Assembly: GCF_004193775.1 (NCBI RefSeq)
Contig: NC_041021.1
Span: forward strand, 21,358,632-21,422,631
Length of the DNA stretch: 64,000 nucleotides
Direction of reading: 5' to 3'
Origin: Glycine soja
Taxonomy: Eukaryota > Streptophyta > Magnoliopsida > Fabales > Fabaceae
A model generated the notes under the pieces. That model was given only the letters and a program-made list of their open reading frames with translations. It did no database searches and had not been told where the DNA came from. Made by a program: the position numbers and the translations under genes. Below are positions 12,388 to 23,227 of the stretch, piece by piece (the first letter of the stretch is position 1; every line of letters begins with the position of its first letter).

Positions 12388-13553
12388 TTATCGAGGCCGT
12401 ACCCGAATCAAATAAACATGAAAATGCAGTAACTAGGAAGTGATCCTAGGTCGTTTCCCAACGAGCAATGACAAACCAAATGTTCATAATATACTTGCGC
12501 AGTAACAATAACGATTGGGGGGGGGGGGTTTGTTTGTTTCGTGATTAAAGAGCAGAACAAGTAAACTGGAATATGAAACTACTAATATTAAAAACGGGTT
12601 GTTTCCTCTGATTCAGAAGCCATTCTCTTATCCTGGGTTATGGAGAATTCGCCCCTAACAGTCAACCACTTAATCCAACCCTATTTCAATTTACTAAGCA
12701 AAAATCAACTTAGGGTTGTCAATACGTGATTAGGCACCACATACACCAGTTACCCCTTCATCCATTAAGCATGAACGCAAGTTAGGCTCAGAGGCAATTA
12801 ATCGAACACGAAGCGTGCACTAATTAATGTTCACGAATTTGGGATAACTGGTAAAGGGAAAACTGCCAAGAAACCACATTACAAACGAAACCTCAAAGAG
12901 AGTTGGGCTTCGTCCTCAAAAGGAAACAACACCAGAAAAACTAGCCTTCCATAGATTCAAACAGAAAACGCAAATGAAACATGAAGCAGAAACATAAATG
13001 AACAAAAATGTAAATGAAACAAAAACGTAAATGAGACAGAAATGTAAATGAAAGTAGAAGAAGAAGCAAGAACGATATTGTAATTAGAAGCAGAAAACGG
13101 AAAATTGCATTAAGAACGAAAACAGTAGCCTTAGAACAGAAAAACGTGAAAACCTAAAACAAAAGCTCTGAATAATATAATAGCATAATAGAATAGCCTT
13201 GCACGAATCTCAAGGCTGATATTTAAAAAGAGTCACTCAAAGTCACTGGGCCCTATTACAATACTCTGGCCCAAAATGAAATAAACACTGAACAACATAA
13301 AATAAAATTGCAAAATTTCCTAATTAGAAATTAACTAAGGTAAGCGCTGCTTTATTTGCCCTCTTCAAGTCCATAACCAAAATCCGGATTAAGCCCAATG
13401 TTTCATTAATTCCTGAAATTAGATTGAAAACATCAAATTAGCTAAATGAGCCCAAATAATAAAACTGCCTGATTAATTGAAAATTAAGACCAATCAGTAA
13501 TTAAAATGGTGCAAAAAAGGGTTTAGAAAATAGAAGAAAATGATGGCACATCA
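12388..13553 (-). mobile_element. Solo LTR with CCTTG target duplication
   Basis: It is flanked by CCTTG at 12383-12387 and 13554-13558. On the minus strand it starts TGATGTGCCATC and ends CCTCGATAA (the expected CA has drifted to AA). It is the collinear relative of the rearranged element at 7430-8655. A run of 12 G at 12517-12528 corresponds to the C run there. It is inserted in the leader of the nested element, making it the innermost layer of a four-level nest. Confidence 0.88.
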
Positions 13554-14122
13554 CCTTGTTTGTGTGTTGCCATATAGGGAATTGGAAAAGAGGATTGGTG
13601 TCATCCCTTGAAGAATTTGAGTCAAGAAGTAAGGGGCCAACCACCTTAAGAGCTATTGGACTAAGAAGCACTCCAAATTGAGTGAAACACCACAGAGAGA
13701 ATAGCCACCAAAATTGAAGACTTTTTTTTGTAATTTTGTCATTGGCAATTTGCTTTGCTTTCAAATTTTGTAACAAAAAGGCCTTTCATTGGAAGTAAGT
13801 TGGGAGCCTCCAATAGGTCACCCTACTTCCATTTGTGTGTAATAATTTTAGGCAATTTTTCCTTAGGATAGTGAGAGTTTTGTTGGGAACCTTAAATGAG
13901 GTCATCCAAACACTCTTACGATCCGCCTAGTTTACATTTCTTTCACTTTAATTTCTTGCTTACTTTCATAGTTTATTTTCTTTACTAGCCACACCTAGGT
14001 TATCTTGTTATTGCATAATACTTTCTTCTTTCTTACCACACTTATCTTGAGTTCTTTTGGAACCTTAGCTTTTACCTTTTTTACAAACCCCAACAAGAAA
14101 TAACCACAACTTAGGAACCAAC

Positions 14123-15142
14123 ATGAGTCATCATTCATCTAGTGTTAATGGCGAGGGTACTAGTCATAAGGACCCTCTCTCTAGAATCTTAGATGAATTT
14201 AGTTCCCTCATGTTATGGAAAGAAAGACTAGAAAGAAAAGAAAAATGAAAAGAGAGGGTAAAAATAAATCAAGATAAGAGGGAACAAATAAGGGAAGAAG
14301 AAAGAAGGAAAATACTAAAAGAGTTAAGAAAAGAAAAACATGCCCCCTATAGTAGTCATAACTCTTGCAAGAGCCTAAGTGAAGAACTTCGTGACTATTA
14401 TGAAGGAAGGCATAAGTCACATCTTAGACCTCACTGACATCGGAGAGAAAAGGAAAGAAAGCCTTAAGAGTCTAACATTAACCTCCCATACTTCCATGGG
14501 AAGGACAATGTAGAGGCTAACTTAGATTGGGAAATAAGGGTAGAACAATAACTTAAAAGGAAGTCTTCTTCAAAATCTTATGGCTCTCACTCTTATCCAA
14601 AGAAAGACCATGGTCAAGGCATCTTAGAGGTGACACCTTCTAAGCCCAAACATGATAAGGGGAAGACAATAGAAAAGCAACCCCCTAAGGCTAGTATACA
14701 AGAGAAGACTAGCTCCATGAAGTGCTTTAAATTTCTTGGAAGAGGATACATTACTTTTCAATACCCCACCAAGAAAACCATGATTATGAGGCGCCAAGAC
14801 ATTTATAGTAGCCAAGATGAGGCTACTACTTCACCTTCCTCGAGTGAAAGTGAAGAAGCAAAAGGGGAAGAATCTAGTGAAGAGATCTACCCCCAAGAAA
14901 AAGGACAACCTTTAATGGTTAAGGAGGAGTGTAAGGAGGTAAGTGTCTCCTCCAAGAGGTTAGTTAAGAAGGGAAGACATTTTGAAATAAAGACAAATAT
15001 TAAAGAAATTTTCCCTCTTAGACGAGCTCCACATTATTTCCTTTGTAAAAAGACACTTGTTAGCATTGCCACACCTCTTAGCCCTAAGTTTATTCCTCAA
15101 GTAAAGGAGTTGTTGGATGAGGGTTTGGTTCGCATGAGCTTA
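14123..15142 (+). pseudogene. Gag (and first residues of pol) remnant of the nested gypsy element
   Basis: The probable start is ATG at 14123 (MSHHSSSVNGEG). Stops follow after ERKEK and RPH, and NLPYFHGKDNVEANLDWE is the recognisable gag motif around 14480. The last open block (from about 14630) holds a Lys/Ser/Glu-rich linker and a decayed zinc knuckle CFKFLGRGYITFQYPTKK. Three of its four metal ligands are changed (Cys to Phe, His to Tyr, Cys to Tyr). It ends in KFIPQVKELLDEGLVRMSL, the approach to reverse transcriptase, then runs straight into LTR sequence. A capsid protein in origin, it is inactive now. Confidence 0.8.
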
Positions 15143-17360
15143 AAGTTCAGACCTCTTTTGAGGCACAAAATTTCGTGCTTCTTCTCTCCCTCTCCCTCCC
15201 TTCATCTTCTCCTACCTTCAAGATTTTATTCATGACTTCTTATGGTGATGAGCTTCTTCTTGACTAATCTTCTCCTTGAAGTGACATCTCCAATCATCTT
15301 TCTTCCTTCTCCATTCCGCTGCCATGATCTTCAAGAAGCAAAGGACTCCATTGATGAAGAAGATACAAGGCCTACAAGCTCCACATGGAGCTACATCATT
15401 TTTGTATATATTGAGTTGTGAACTATGAACTGTGCAATCACACAATTGTAAGACCCTTTAAGAGCAGCGAGTTTTTGCACGACGAGTATTCTGATGGGAT
15501 CCACTATGGGAACCCGATGAGTTGAATCACTTTGAGGTGCGAGGAGTTAAAATGATTTTGAAAACAAATGAGTAATTGTGTGTATTGTATAGTTCATAAT
15601 TAAAGTGCATATGATTCATGAGGTGTGATAACATGTTACTCTGGGATTATATCATCGTGATTGAGACCGAATGTATGTGATATATATGCATTGAGATGTT
15701 ATGTGCTTTGAGTTGTGATCTATGAATTGTACAATCACATGACTATAAGACCATTTAAGGCAATGAGTTAATACATGATGAGTATTGTGATGGGAACCAC
15801 TGTGGGGACTCAATGAGTTTAATCACAAGCTTGACAAGATAAAATTATTTTGAGAACAATTGAGGAGTCTTGTGTTTTGTACAATTCATAGATAAAGTAT
15901 GTGTTAAAATATTTTTTGGATTGGGCCTGAATGAGGAGGAAAAGGCCCTGACAGACTCTTCAGAGTCTAGGTCTTGGGGATAAATACACCCGGTTTGAGT
16001 ACTTCTTTAAGCTTGTACCAATCCCACATGATTGGAGCATTATCCCAAAACAACGTGACCCTAACTAGTCTTCCTATGATTTTACCTAGTGAGAGTGACC
16101 TAACTTACCAGTGTGTGGTTTGTTTTGTCATGTACTCCTTGGCACCCGACGAGGTTTTTCACTAACATGGTACCACATTGCATATAGGATTGAGTCTTAG
16201 TATATTTGTTGCATAATGTTTGTGTATTGATTGATATTGATTGGTTGAGTGATATTGTGTTTGATCCTTGAGTATGTGAATGATGTGAAAATAAATGAGA
16301 CGTGTTGTGTTGAGATGGGATGTTACGCAACAAGTGGTGGAATGACATGAGTTGTGTTTAAGTTGTATTTCATTTATATGATATGTATATCTATGTTGTC
16401 CCGTTTCTCTCTATTAGTTAGGAATGTGATAACTCACTCCCTGTGTGCTATTTGTGTTTGGATCCTATGATGATCTCGAACTTTTTGTTCATGGGAGCAG
16501 ATGGTTAGGTGGATAGCTATGGAGAACCTCATGTTAGAGGACGCTATAACATAATGCTCGGATATGATGTGACATTAAGGTATAGGTTTCTATATTAATT
16601 GCATGAAGTCTTGGACGACCTTGTTTTGAGTCGAGATGATTTTATTATTTATTTAGACAAAGTTCTATTATGATGTTAGAAAAGTGAATGTGAGCCTTTT
16701 ACCCTTTGAAATGTTTTTATTTAAATGTGTTTTAAAACTTTTAATTAACTTTTCATTCTTGTTTCTTTTATTATTAGTACATATATGTGTGGGGTAGAGG
16801 GTGTCACACAAGGCCTAGACTCTGAAGAATCCGTTAGGGTTTCACCTTCCTGATTCAAGTCCAACCCTTAAAACAACTTTTGCAAGCAGACACTGCTCAT
16901 CAATTAAACAATACCCACGACTTCACACTTGTTTTCAAACACGTCTGACACATTACACTATAATTTAACACCTCGAATTCCTATCTTGGAACCCTACACT
17001 TTTTCTTTTAACACTTCGCGCATAAACATTTTTCTCAAGGTAAACACCGGTCGGGTTATTATTCTATAATTCACAACACAAGTAATATCACATGTTTACA
17101 TCTATCTCACAATTTAACACATATTCAACTTGTCACTTATACTCAATTTCAAACACAAATTTCATGATCTCAACATAAAAATTTATTACACCTCATGAAT
17201 CATATACTTGGCACAAAACACAAATATATAAAATCAAACTATAATATTTTCAATTAAAAAAAGCCTCTACGATAATTAAATCGAAGTGAGTAGAATATAT
17301 TATTATTAAGCAATAATTCCAAAAACTTTATTTTATTTATTATTTTTGTATATGTTCTTA

Positions 17361-17363
<3 letters not shown>

Positions 17364-17402
<39 letters not shown>
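17364..17402. repeat. (AT)n microsatellite
   Basis: This is a near-perfect AT dinucleotide run in the right-hand part of the split LTR. Similar runs occur at 20058-20083, 22862-22880, 29957-30004 and 31308-31366. Confidence 0.95.
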
Positions 17403-17405
<3 letters not shown>

Positions 17406-18143
17406 TTAAAAAAACTGTACGTGGTCAATTTCATAAAGCAAGATATATATTATATTTCAACAAACTGGTATAGTACGTGGTACATAAAATTTTGATTACA
17501 AGTCACGCGAATACAATTGTTTGTGCCAAACATTTAGTTTGAGTGATAACAATTCAAAAACAGTGGTCAATGCACAAGTGTAAAACAAAAAAAAATCATA
17601 AACATTAATATACACAAAAATCAAGTGATAACAATTTGACAATTCAGAAACCTGATAAAAATCGTGATAACACCATGTCGCTTTAATTAAAATATTATGT
17701 CAATCTACAATAAACAAAATCGTAGATGTTTATGGTGATAGATATTACACTCAATTTAGCGTATGAAATATTCGATTATAAATGGTTCATGAATTAAAAA
17801 TTTATAAAAATAAGCCAAAATTGATCTTCTAGGGATCCCTATACATATTCATTTTAATCCCCATACATGAGTAACTCATCTCTTACCTAGAGATAGTCGC
17901 TCAAGCATTCTCCGTTAGCAATGGTTGCATTTCTGGTACTCTCTAGAGCTCCTCCTTCAATTGCTCTATTAGGGTTTTTGAGAACCAGAGAAAAAGGAAC
18001 AAAAATGTTTTTTTTACAAAGCTGCTCAAGGTTAAAAGTTCCTTTATAATGTGACGAAACTCATGACCTAATTTTTTTATTATTATTTTTATTTATTTAT
18101 TTATTTTTATTTAATTGAAAAACCAAAAGGCACGGTTGTTACA

Positions 18144-18812
18144 CCACCACCCTCTAGCATGTGTTGGAGTGGTTGAACCTTCGTCCATGCTTCTTCTGTC
18201 GTAGAACAATCCTGTCGCGGTGGTGGTGGTGGAGGTGAAGGCGGAAGCAGAGGTGGAGGCTTTGTCGAATGAGTCTCTGCTATTCTGGTGGTACCCAACG
18301 GGGTAGGTCGACTACGTCGCAGTGGAGAAGCTCTTAATATCAAAGAGATCGAAGCTCACGTTGCTCGCGGTATTGTCGTCCATGATGACGCGTGCCTTCT
18401 GGAAAGTGAATCCATCAGGGGAACGACCATAGAGGAGATAACGACGCGGGGGGTCTCGATCGAGGTAGAGGGGGAGAAGGAAGAACTGAAGCAACGAGGT
18501 AGAGGGGTGAGAAGGAAGAATCGAAGCAATGGGGTAGAGGGGGAGTCAGAGAGTGAGAGGGAGAGCGAGAAATGACAAAGTAGAGAAAGAGATAAAGCAT
18601 AAAAAGACACTCACTTCTTAGAATATCAACCATTCTAAGACAATTTTCCAAAAAACTGTCATGGAATGGTAGTTTTGAAGACGATTTTCGTAAAATCATC
18701 TTCATTGAAAAATCACATATTTACAAAATTGTCACCACCTTATATACAACAACGGTTTTCCGAAGACCGTCGTCAAAGGTGCGTCATAAAAAAAATTTTT
18801 TTTTTAGTAGTG
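18144..18812. mobile_element. CACTA-type transposon right end without a visible partner
   Basis: The sequence ends ...TTTTTAGTAGTG at 18812, the reverse of a CACTACTA terminus. Inside the end (18620-18780) are subterminal inverted motifs such as ACGGTTTTCCGAAGACCGTCGTC, of the GACGGTT type seen in the large CACTA element at 27478. No matching CACTACTA start with a 3-bp duplication (the right flank is ATA) is visible to the left. Either the left half was lost or the gypsy LTR border at about 18143 truncated it. The GC-richer stretch 18150-18590, with GGTGGT and GAGGTAGAGGGGGAGAAGG repeats, has overlapping frames on both strands but no recognisable protein. Confidence 0.55.
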
Positions 18813-20520
18813 ATACTTCATGGATATAATTTTGGACAAAATATTGCTCAATTTCCTCAAGCAACTTCCTTACCCTTTGACCCTAAGAAAAAGAGCCTCA
18901 AAATGCTTATGGAATGGAGTGTTTCATAATCTTTAAGCACACTCTGACTTGAGTGTTCAAGTCCTTGCAGGTGGTCACTACTAGTTTTCCCCCCTTCGTC
19001 GTGCATTCTGTTATACAAGCTCAAACTTTGCCAACCAAAAATCACTTTGAACCTCATTTGTGCCTCGTGTGGTTTCGCCATGGAACGTATAAAAATAGTT
19101 ATTTCATTTGATACCTCAACTACATTTGTATATGTGTGTCTCTAGCGAAAAGAGAAAAAAATGCCATTTAATTATTTTCACTGTTTATATGAAAGTCTTT
19201 TTTTTATTTTGAATCTCAACTATTTATATTTTAAATTAATTATTATTTATTTTCCCCAAATTCAAACTACTTTTCACTTCCTTATATGATAGTTTTTTGT
19301 TTATATTTTAAAATTTTACTTTTGTTAAAACTTAAAACTACTACCCATACATTTTGTAGTGTACCAAATAGGTGTAAAGTTCAAGTTGAATATATATATA
19401 TATGCAAAAATGAAGACGAAGGAACACTAGAGAGAATTCATGAAGACCAGAACTAAAGCTTCTGTGTGACCAACAATATTGAAATTTCACGCGCGCGTTG
19501 ATTAACCTTTTATACTACACGCAATTTTCAGAACATGAAGAATGAAATTCAAAGGGTTGACATAATCGGTAAGGTTTTGTTGGATTTTCTTAAATAAAAA
19601 TGATTTATTTAATGAAAAAATTTGTATTTAAAGTTTACCGTTTAATTTCATTGGACCAACGACATCACAAATCACAAGCAAAATTTATCTCTATTCAATA
19701 GATTAAAAAATACCCACAATTTTTGACCCAGGAAACAAAACATAAAGAATGGATGACCCTTATTTCAGTAGTGAGAGTAGTTAAACATCCCTTTGCTATA
19801 TTAAACAAGTGACAAAAATAAACTAATTTTAGCTAACTTAACATGTACTCCCACCTACTGCTAATATTCACAACACTCTTAAATTATTATACAAGTGACC
19901 AACATAAACTAATATTACCTTCGATCTGGTATTATTTTTATTTATAAGAATCAAAATATAAAAAAATTTATAATAACTCATGTATTTTATTTAACAAAGT
20001 GATTATCTAATTGATATGGCCACTGACAATATCAGATTCAGCGTATTTTATGTTTCAAATATATATATATATATATATATAGCATAGAACATGATTCCAT
20101 TAATTAATCTAAACTCGGAGTTTGTCTTTTGATCAAGCAACATAACAATTAAACAGTCCAAAATCGATGAGGAGTGAAAAGAAAAAAGCAAATTGCTAGC
20201 TAGCAAGTGGAATTTCCGTTAACTGGGACCAGTTTTCTTCAGCTTTAATTCATGTTGATTTTTTTATGAGCATTAAAAAGTCAAAAAGAAAGGGTCATAA
20301 TACATCACTTTAATGAGTATCCAAAGCTTGTGAGGAACAACAGAAGAAGAAGCTTCAAACTGCTGCACAAGCCTAGCCTTTGTAACATAAGTAATTAACA
20401 TTAAGAAAAACACAAAGTAATTACATCCCAAATCCAACCAACCAGATATATAAGAATTAGGTGGATGAAAAAACTTTGGTATATAACAGATACATGAAAA
20501 CAAGAAACAGTTTAATTAGT
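18813..20520. other. Gene-free AT-rich stretch 3' of the membrane-protein gene
   Basis: No RNA gene or coding sequence with family features is seen. There is an AT microsatellite at 20058-20083. The plus-strand stretch 18830-18929 looks like the end of a reading frame (GQNIAQFPQATSLPFDPKKK) but cannot be assigned. Confidence 0.6.
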
Positions 20521-21273
20521 TTATGCTTCTATTTCAAACCTTGAGCACTTGATAGAACCCATGGCTATGTCAATCTCTATCAAGTTATCTTCCTCATTCA
20601 TTTCATTAAACTCTGCCAAGAATTCCATCAGGCTTTGTTGGTTGAAAAGGGCCTCATGAGCACTTGATAACTCCCTCTTCTTCTGTTGTAAGCTGCAGCA
20701 GTTGTGGTTGTTATTGTACTTGGAATTTGACTCTTCTTTGTTCTGATTATGATGATGATGACGATTATGACCCACAAAGTGTCCACTTGGAAGTGCAATC
20801 TCTATGAGGCTGTCCTCATCAGAAATTGTCCCATCTGAGCACTCATCAGAAAGTGTGTGATCTACTTCTTCATAGTCCTCGGAAGTGGACAAACACAATA
20901 CTTCTTGTTCTTCTTCTTCACTTCCCTTTGCTTGTGTCACAATAGTTTCAACATTCTTGTGCATAGGGGTTGGTGCAATAGCAACAACACTTTCCCTTCC
21001 ATGGTGTGGTGTCTTCTTCTCCTCAAAACTGAAACCAATTCCTTCAGCCTTGTGCTTCCACATGAAGAGAAGAAAAGTAGACAAAAGCAGTGCTAGGGAT
21101 GTGAAGAGGAGAGAGGAGAAGAACATAAATCCAACCAGTTTGTAATAACTGGAAAAAAACAGCAAGAGAGCAAGAGGAACCATGATCCATGAGGGTGTGA
21201 ATATTGTGATATTCCTGAATATGCAAAAACATGAAAGCATTTGGTGTGCTACTCTGCTTTTCCACCACCCCAT
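20521..21273 (-). CDS. Uncharacterised plant two-helix membrane protein, 250 aa
   Basis: This is the one ordinary intact gene in the window. I chose the first ATG (21273; MGWWKSRVAHQ); an in-frame TTG just before it is not a start in plants. Near residues 27-45 (SWIMVPLALLLFFSSYY) and 47-71 (GFMFFSSLLFTSLALLLS) lie two strongly hydrophobic segments, enough for a hairpin in a membrane. A long hydrophilic tail follows: an acidic stretch with EEEEQEVLCLSTSEDYEEVD, then EDSLIEIALPSG, a His-rich GHNRHHHHNQNK, and a C-terminus EEDNLIEIDIAMGS. The (D/E)xLIEI motif occurs twice. No enzyme motif is visible and I cannot name a family, though such short LIEI-tailed membrane proteins look familiar from legumes. 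It is a single exon with codon use like a plant gene. The flanks are transposon-rich. Confidence 0.8.
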   Translation of the reverse strand: MGWWKSRVAHQMLSCFCIFRNITIFTPSWIMVPLALLLFFSSYYKLVGFMFFSSLLFTSLALLLSTFLLFMWKHKAEGIGFSFEEKKTPHHGRESVVAIAPTPMHKNVETIVTQAKGSEEEEQEVLCLSTSEDYEEVDHTLSDECSDGTISDEDSLIEIALPSGHFVGHNRHHHHNQNKEESNSKYNNNHNCCSLQQKKRELSSAHEALFNQQSLMEFLAEFNEMNEEDNLIEIDIAMGSIKCSRFEIEA

Positions 21274-23227
21274 CAAGAAGAATTTTCAAAAAAGCCTATC
21301 TTAGCTATGATGAGTATGATATGACCCCAGCACAAAAGTGTTATCAAAGGAGGAAAAAGCAAATCAAGAGAAGAAGAAAAAATTAATAATTAGTAAAATA
21401 ATAAAGAGGACTTTTTACTTAGGAATAGATAGGAAGGAACATTTGTGATAACATACTAAAACATTGGCACTTCAGTGATTGAATTGAGATGCATCTTCTC
21501 TTAAGATTGAGATTCACTAAAGCATTAACTAAGGCTTAAGGGTTTTCAAGAGCAAATTTCACAGTGAAACATGTTGACATTCTAAGCAAAATTAAAGTAA
21601 TAACCAGATTTCAAAACAGAAGGAAAAATGGTGAAGCTAAAGTGGTTTGCAAGAAGGGAACAAGTTAAAAACAATTGTTTTTGTTTTCTTTCACAAGGCC
21701 TAGTAATGGCAAGTGGCTTACGTTAAGATAGATTTTACAGTTCCCAAGTCCTGCATTGAATTAAAAAACCCAAAAAGGGTGAATTTATTTATTCTAGCAA
21801 CAGTTCAGTGGCTTGCCCTGTCACTGATTCTCTTGAAAAATTCATCCAATTAAACCCTGGCTTCCCAGCATTTGATCATTAATTACTGTTTAAAAGCTAG
21901 GAATTAGAGAAGCCATGTGCAGATATCTGAGCTCACCACATGGCACTTCCTCCCCCAAATCCGATGCTATATTTTTATGTAAAGTAAAAGGATGTTCCCT
22001 ATATTAAAAACAGAAATTACCCTAAGAGAGTAGGGGTGGCAAAATAATTCGTCAATCTATGATTCGACCTAGCTATTCATTCAGGGTAAAGTTATATAAA
22101 TTCAATTCCATATATTTATAAAAATGAGAATATAAATCAAATGGATTGAATGAATTATTTTAATTGATCGATGAGTAATTATTCATCTTAAATTTTTTAT
22201 CTATTAAACTTTTGAATTTATAAAAATCAATTGTTTTCCATTATTAAAGTGGAAATATGTTAAAAAAATCAAGTGAGATTGATTGGTAGTCTTATATTTA
22301 ATTAGATAGAGATCGGTGAAAGATATATAAAAAATACAATTCATATATTCAATGTCTTAAGATTTTAGAGAGAAATGTGACATCGGAGCTTAACTAAAAT
22401 CTAAGGGGGAGCAAGAGTAAGATCTTTGGATAAAAAATCTTCCTCATAATAAGATTTAAGATTGTTCACAATGTATTTTATTATAGGTGAACAACTAAAC
22501 TAAAGAACTATAGTGATGTGGAGAATCACATTCACACTTGAGAGATTATTAGAAATTCAAGTGGACTTCCTAGCTAACACAATAGATTTCTACTCCTTTA
22601 TATTTTCTTTTCATTTTCCAAATTTATTTTGAGTTTTATTTTCCTCTTAATCTTGGCTTTAATTTTCTTAGACAATTGTAAATAAAATTTGACCTATAGA
22701 AATTAGAGTGTCAATAAGTTTTAAAAACTTCATGCTTTGGTGTTTTCAAGTGTTGTATACCACAATGAACTACACAAGTTAGGTCAAGGTTGGTCCTCTG
22801 CCTAAGCTAGAGGGGTGATGACCCAGGGCCCACAGTTGGAAGGGACCCTGAAAAATAAAATTATATATATATATATATAGTGATTATGATGTACACTTTG
22901 TAGTTTTTTTTTTCTTGAGTTGTATTCATAAATTCATGTTAAAATAATCTCTAACTTTCTATGACACATAAGCATGTAATGAAACATGAGCATATGATGA
23001 AATAGACTAAAGGATATTATTTTTCCACAAGATAAGAAACTCAAATTAAAAATAAAATTATAAAGGAACTTATTCTTATATTATAAATTAAATTCCATCA
23101 CTCTCTCAATTAGATATTTTTAATATTTTCTCTCATTTTCTTTGAAAGTACATTTTTATACACCTTCGATCTTGATCATTAAATTAGGCAAAATATATAA
23201 TATATCAATTATTTCAAACCACTATTA
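21274..23227. other. Upstream region of the membrane-protein gene and gene-free spacer
   Basis: Bases 21274-21420 form a likely 5' leader and proximal promoter, purine-rich on the plus strand and hence CT-rich on the gene's strand. I see no convincing TATA box. From about 22020 the sequence becomes very AT-rich, with no coding frames and a TA run at 22862-22880. Confidence 0.5.

Larger units (their letters stand above)
10104..15398 (+). mobile_element. Internally deleted gypsy element nested in a solo LTR
   Basis: The left LTR runs from TGTGATTCAATCC (10104) to ...AACTACATCA (11070). The right LTR fragment (about 15143-15398) ends in the matching ...GAGCTACATCA and begins in mid-LTR at AAAGTTCAGACC, fused directly to the end of a gag/pol frame. 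So the whole of pol after its first residues plus the 5' part of the right LTR are gone. The flanks (GATTT left, TTTTT right) do not form a clean duplication. Between gag and the left LTR is a leader interrupted by a solo LTR (12388-13553). The element is non-autonomous. Confidence 0.8.
8821..16808 (+). mobile_element. Solo LTR of the same gypsy family, with a nested element inside
   Basis: It starts TGTAGCACCCC and ends GGGTGTCACA, flanked by CAAGG on both sides (8816-8820, 16809-16813). It aligns with the solo LTR at 2750-5155 through 10103 and again from about 15415, the middle being filled by the element at 10104-15398. Without that insert it is about 2.7 kb. It sits inside the minus-strand 5' LTR of a relative and faces the opposite way. 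There is no gene; several short minus-strand frames between 9144 and 9660 are incidental. Confidence 0.85.
6792..18143 (-). mobile_element. 5' LTR of the minus-strand gypsy element, broken into three pieces
   Basis: On the plus strand the LTR starts TGTGACACCCTCTACCC at 6792 and continues to 7429. It resumes at 8656-8820 and again at 16809 to about 18143, where ...GGTTGTTACA looks like the reversed LTR start. The gaps are two independent insertions, each with clean target duplications. Sequence order and content match the reverse complement of the solo LTR at 2750-5155, for example the GACTCTGAAGAATC and CCCATATGG blocks. The right border is the least certain point because the last few hundred bases are diverged. 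There is no gene in the LTR pieces. Confidence 0.75.

Noticed and set aside
18107..18705. Several overlapping frames of 60-96 codons on both strands, Ser/Pro- or Glu/Arg-rich
   Set aside because: They mirror a purine-rich GAGGTAGAGGGGGAGAAG repeat on opposite strands and show no domain.
18976..18990. CACTACTAG that could be a transposon left end
   Set aside because: The sequence after it (TTTTCCCCCC) does not match the CACTA ends here, and there is no partner or subterminal repeat.
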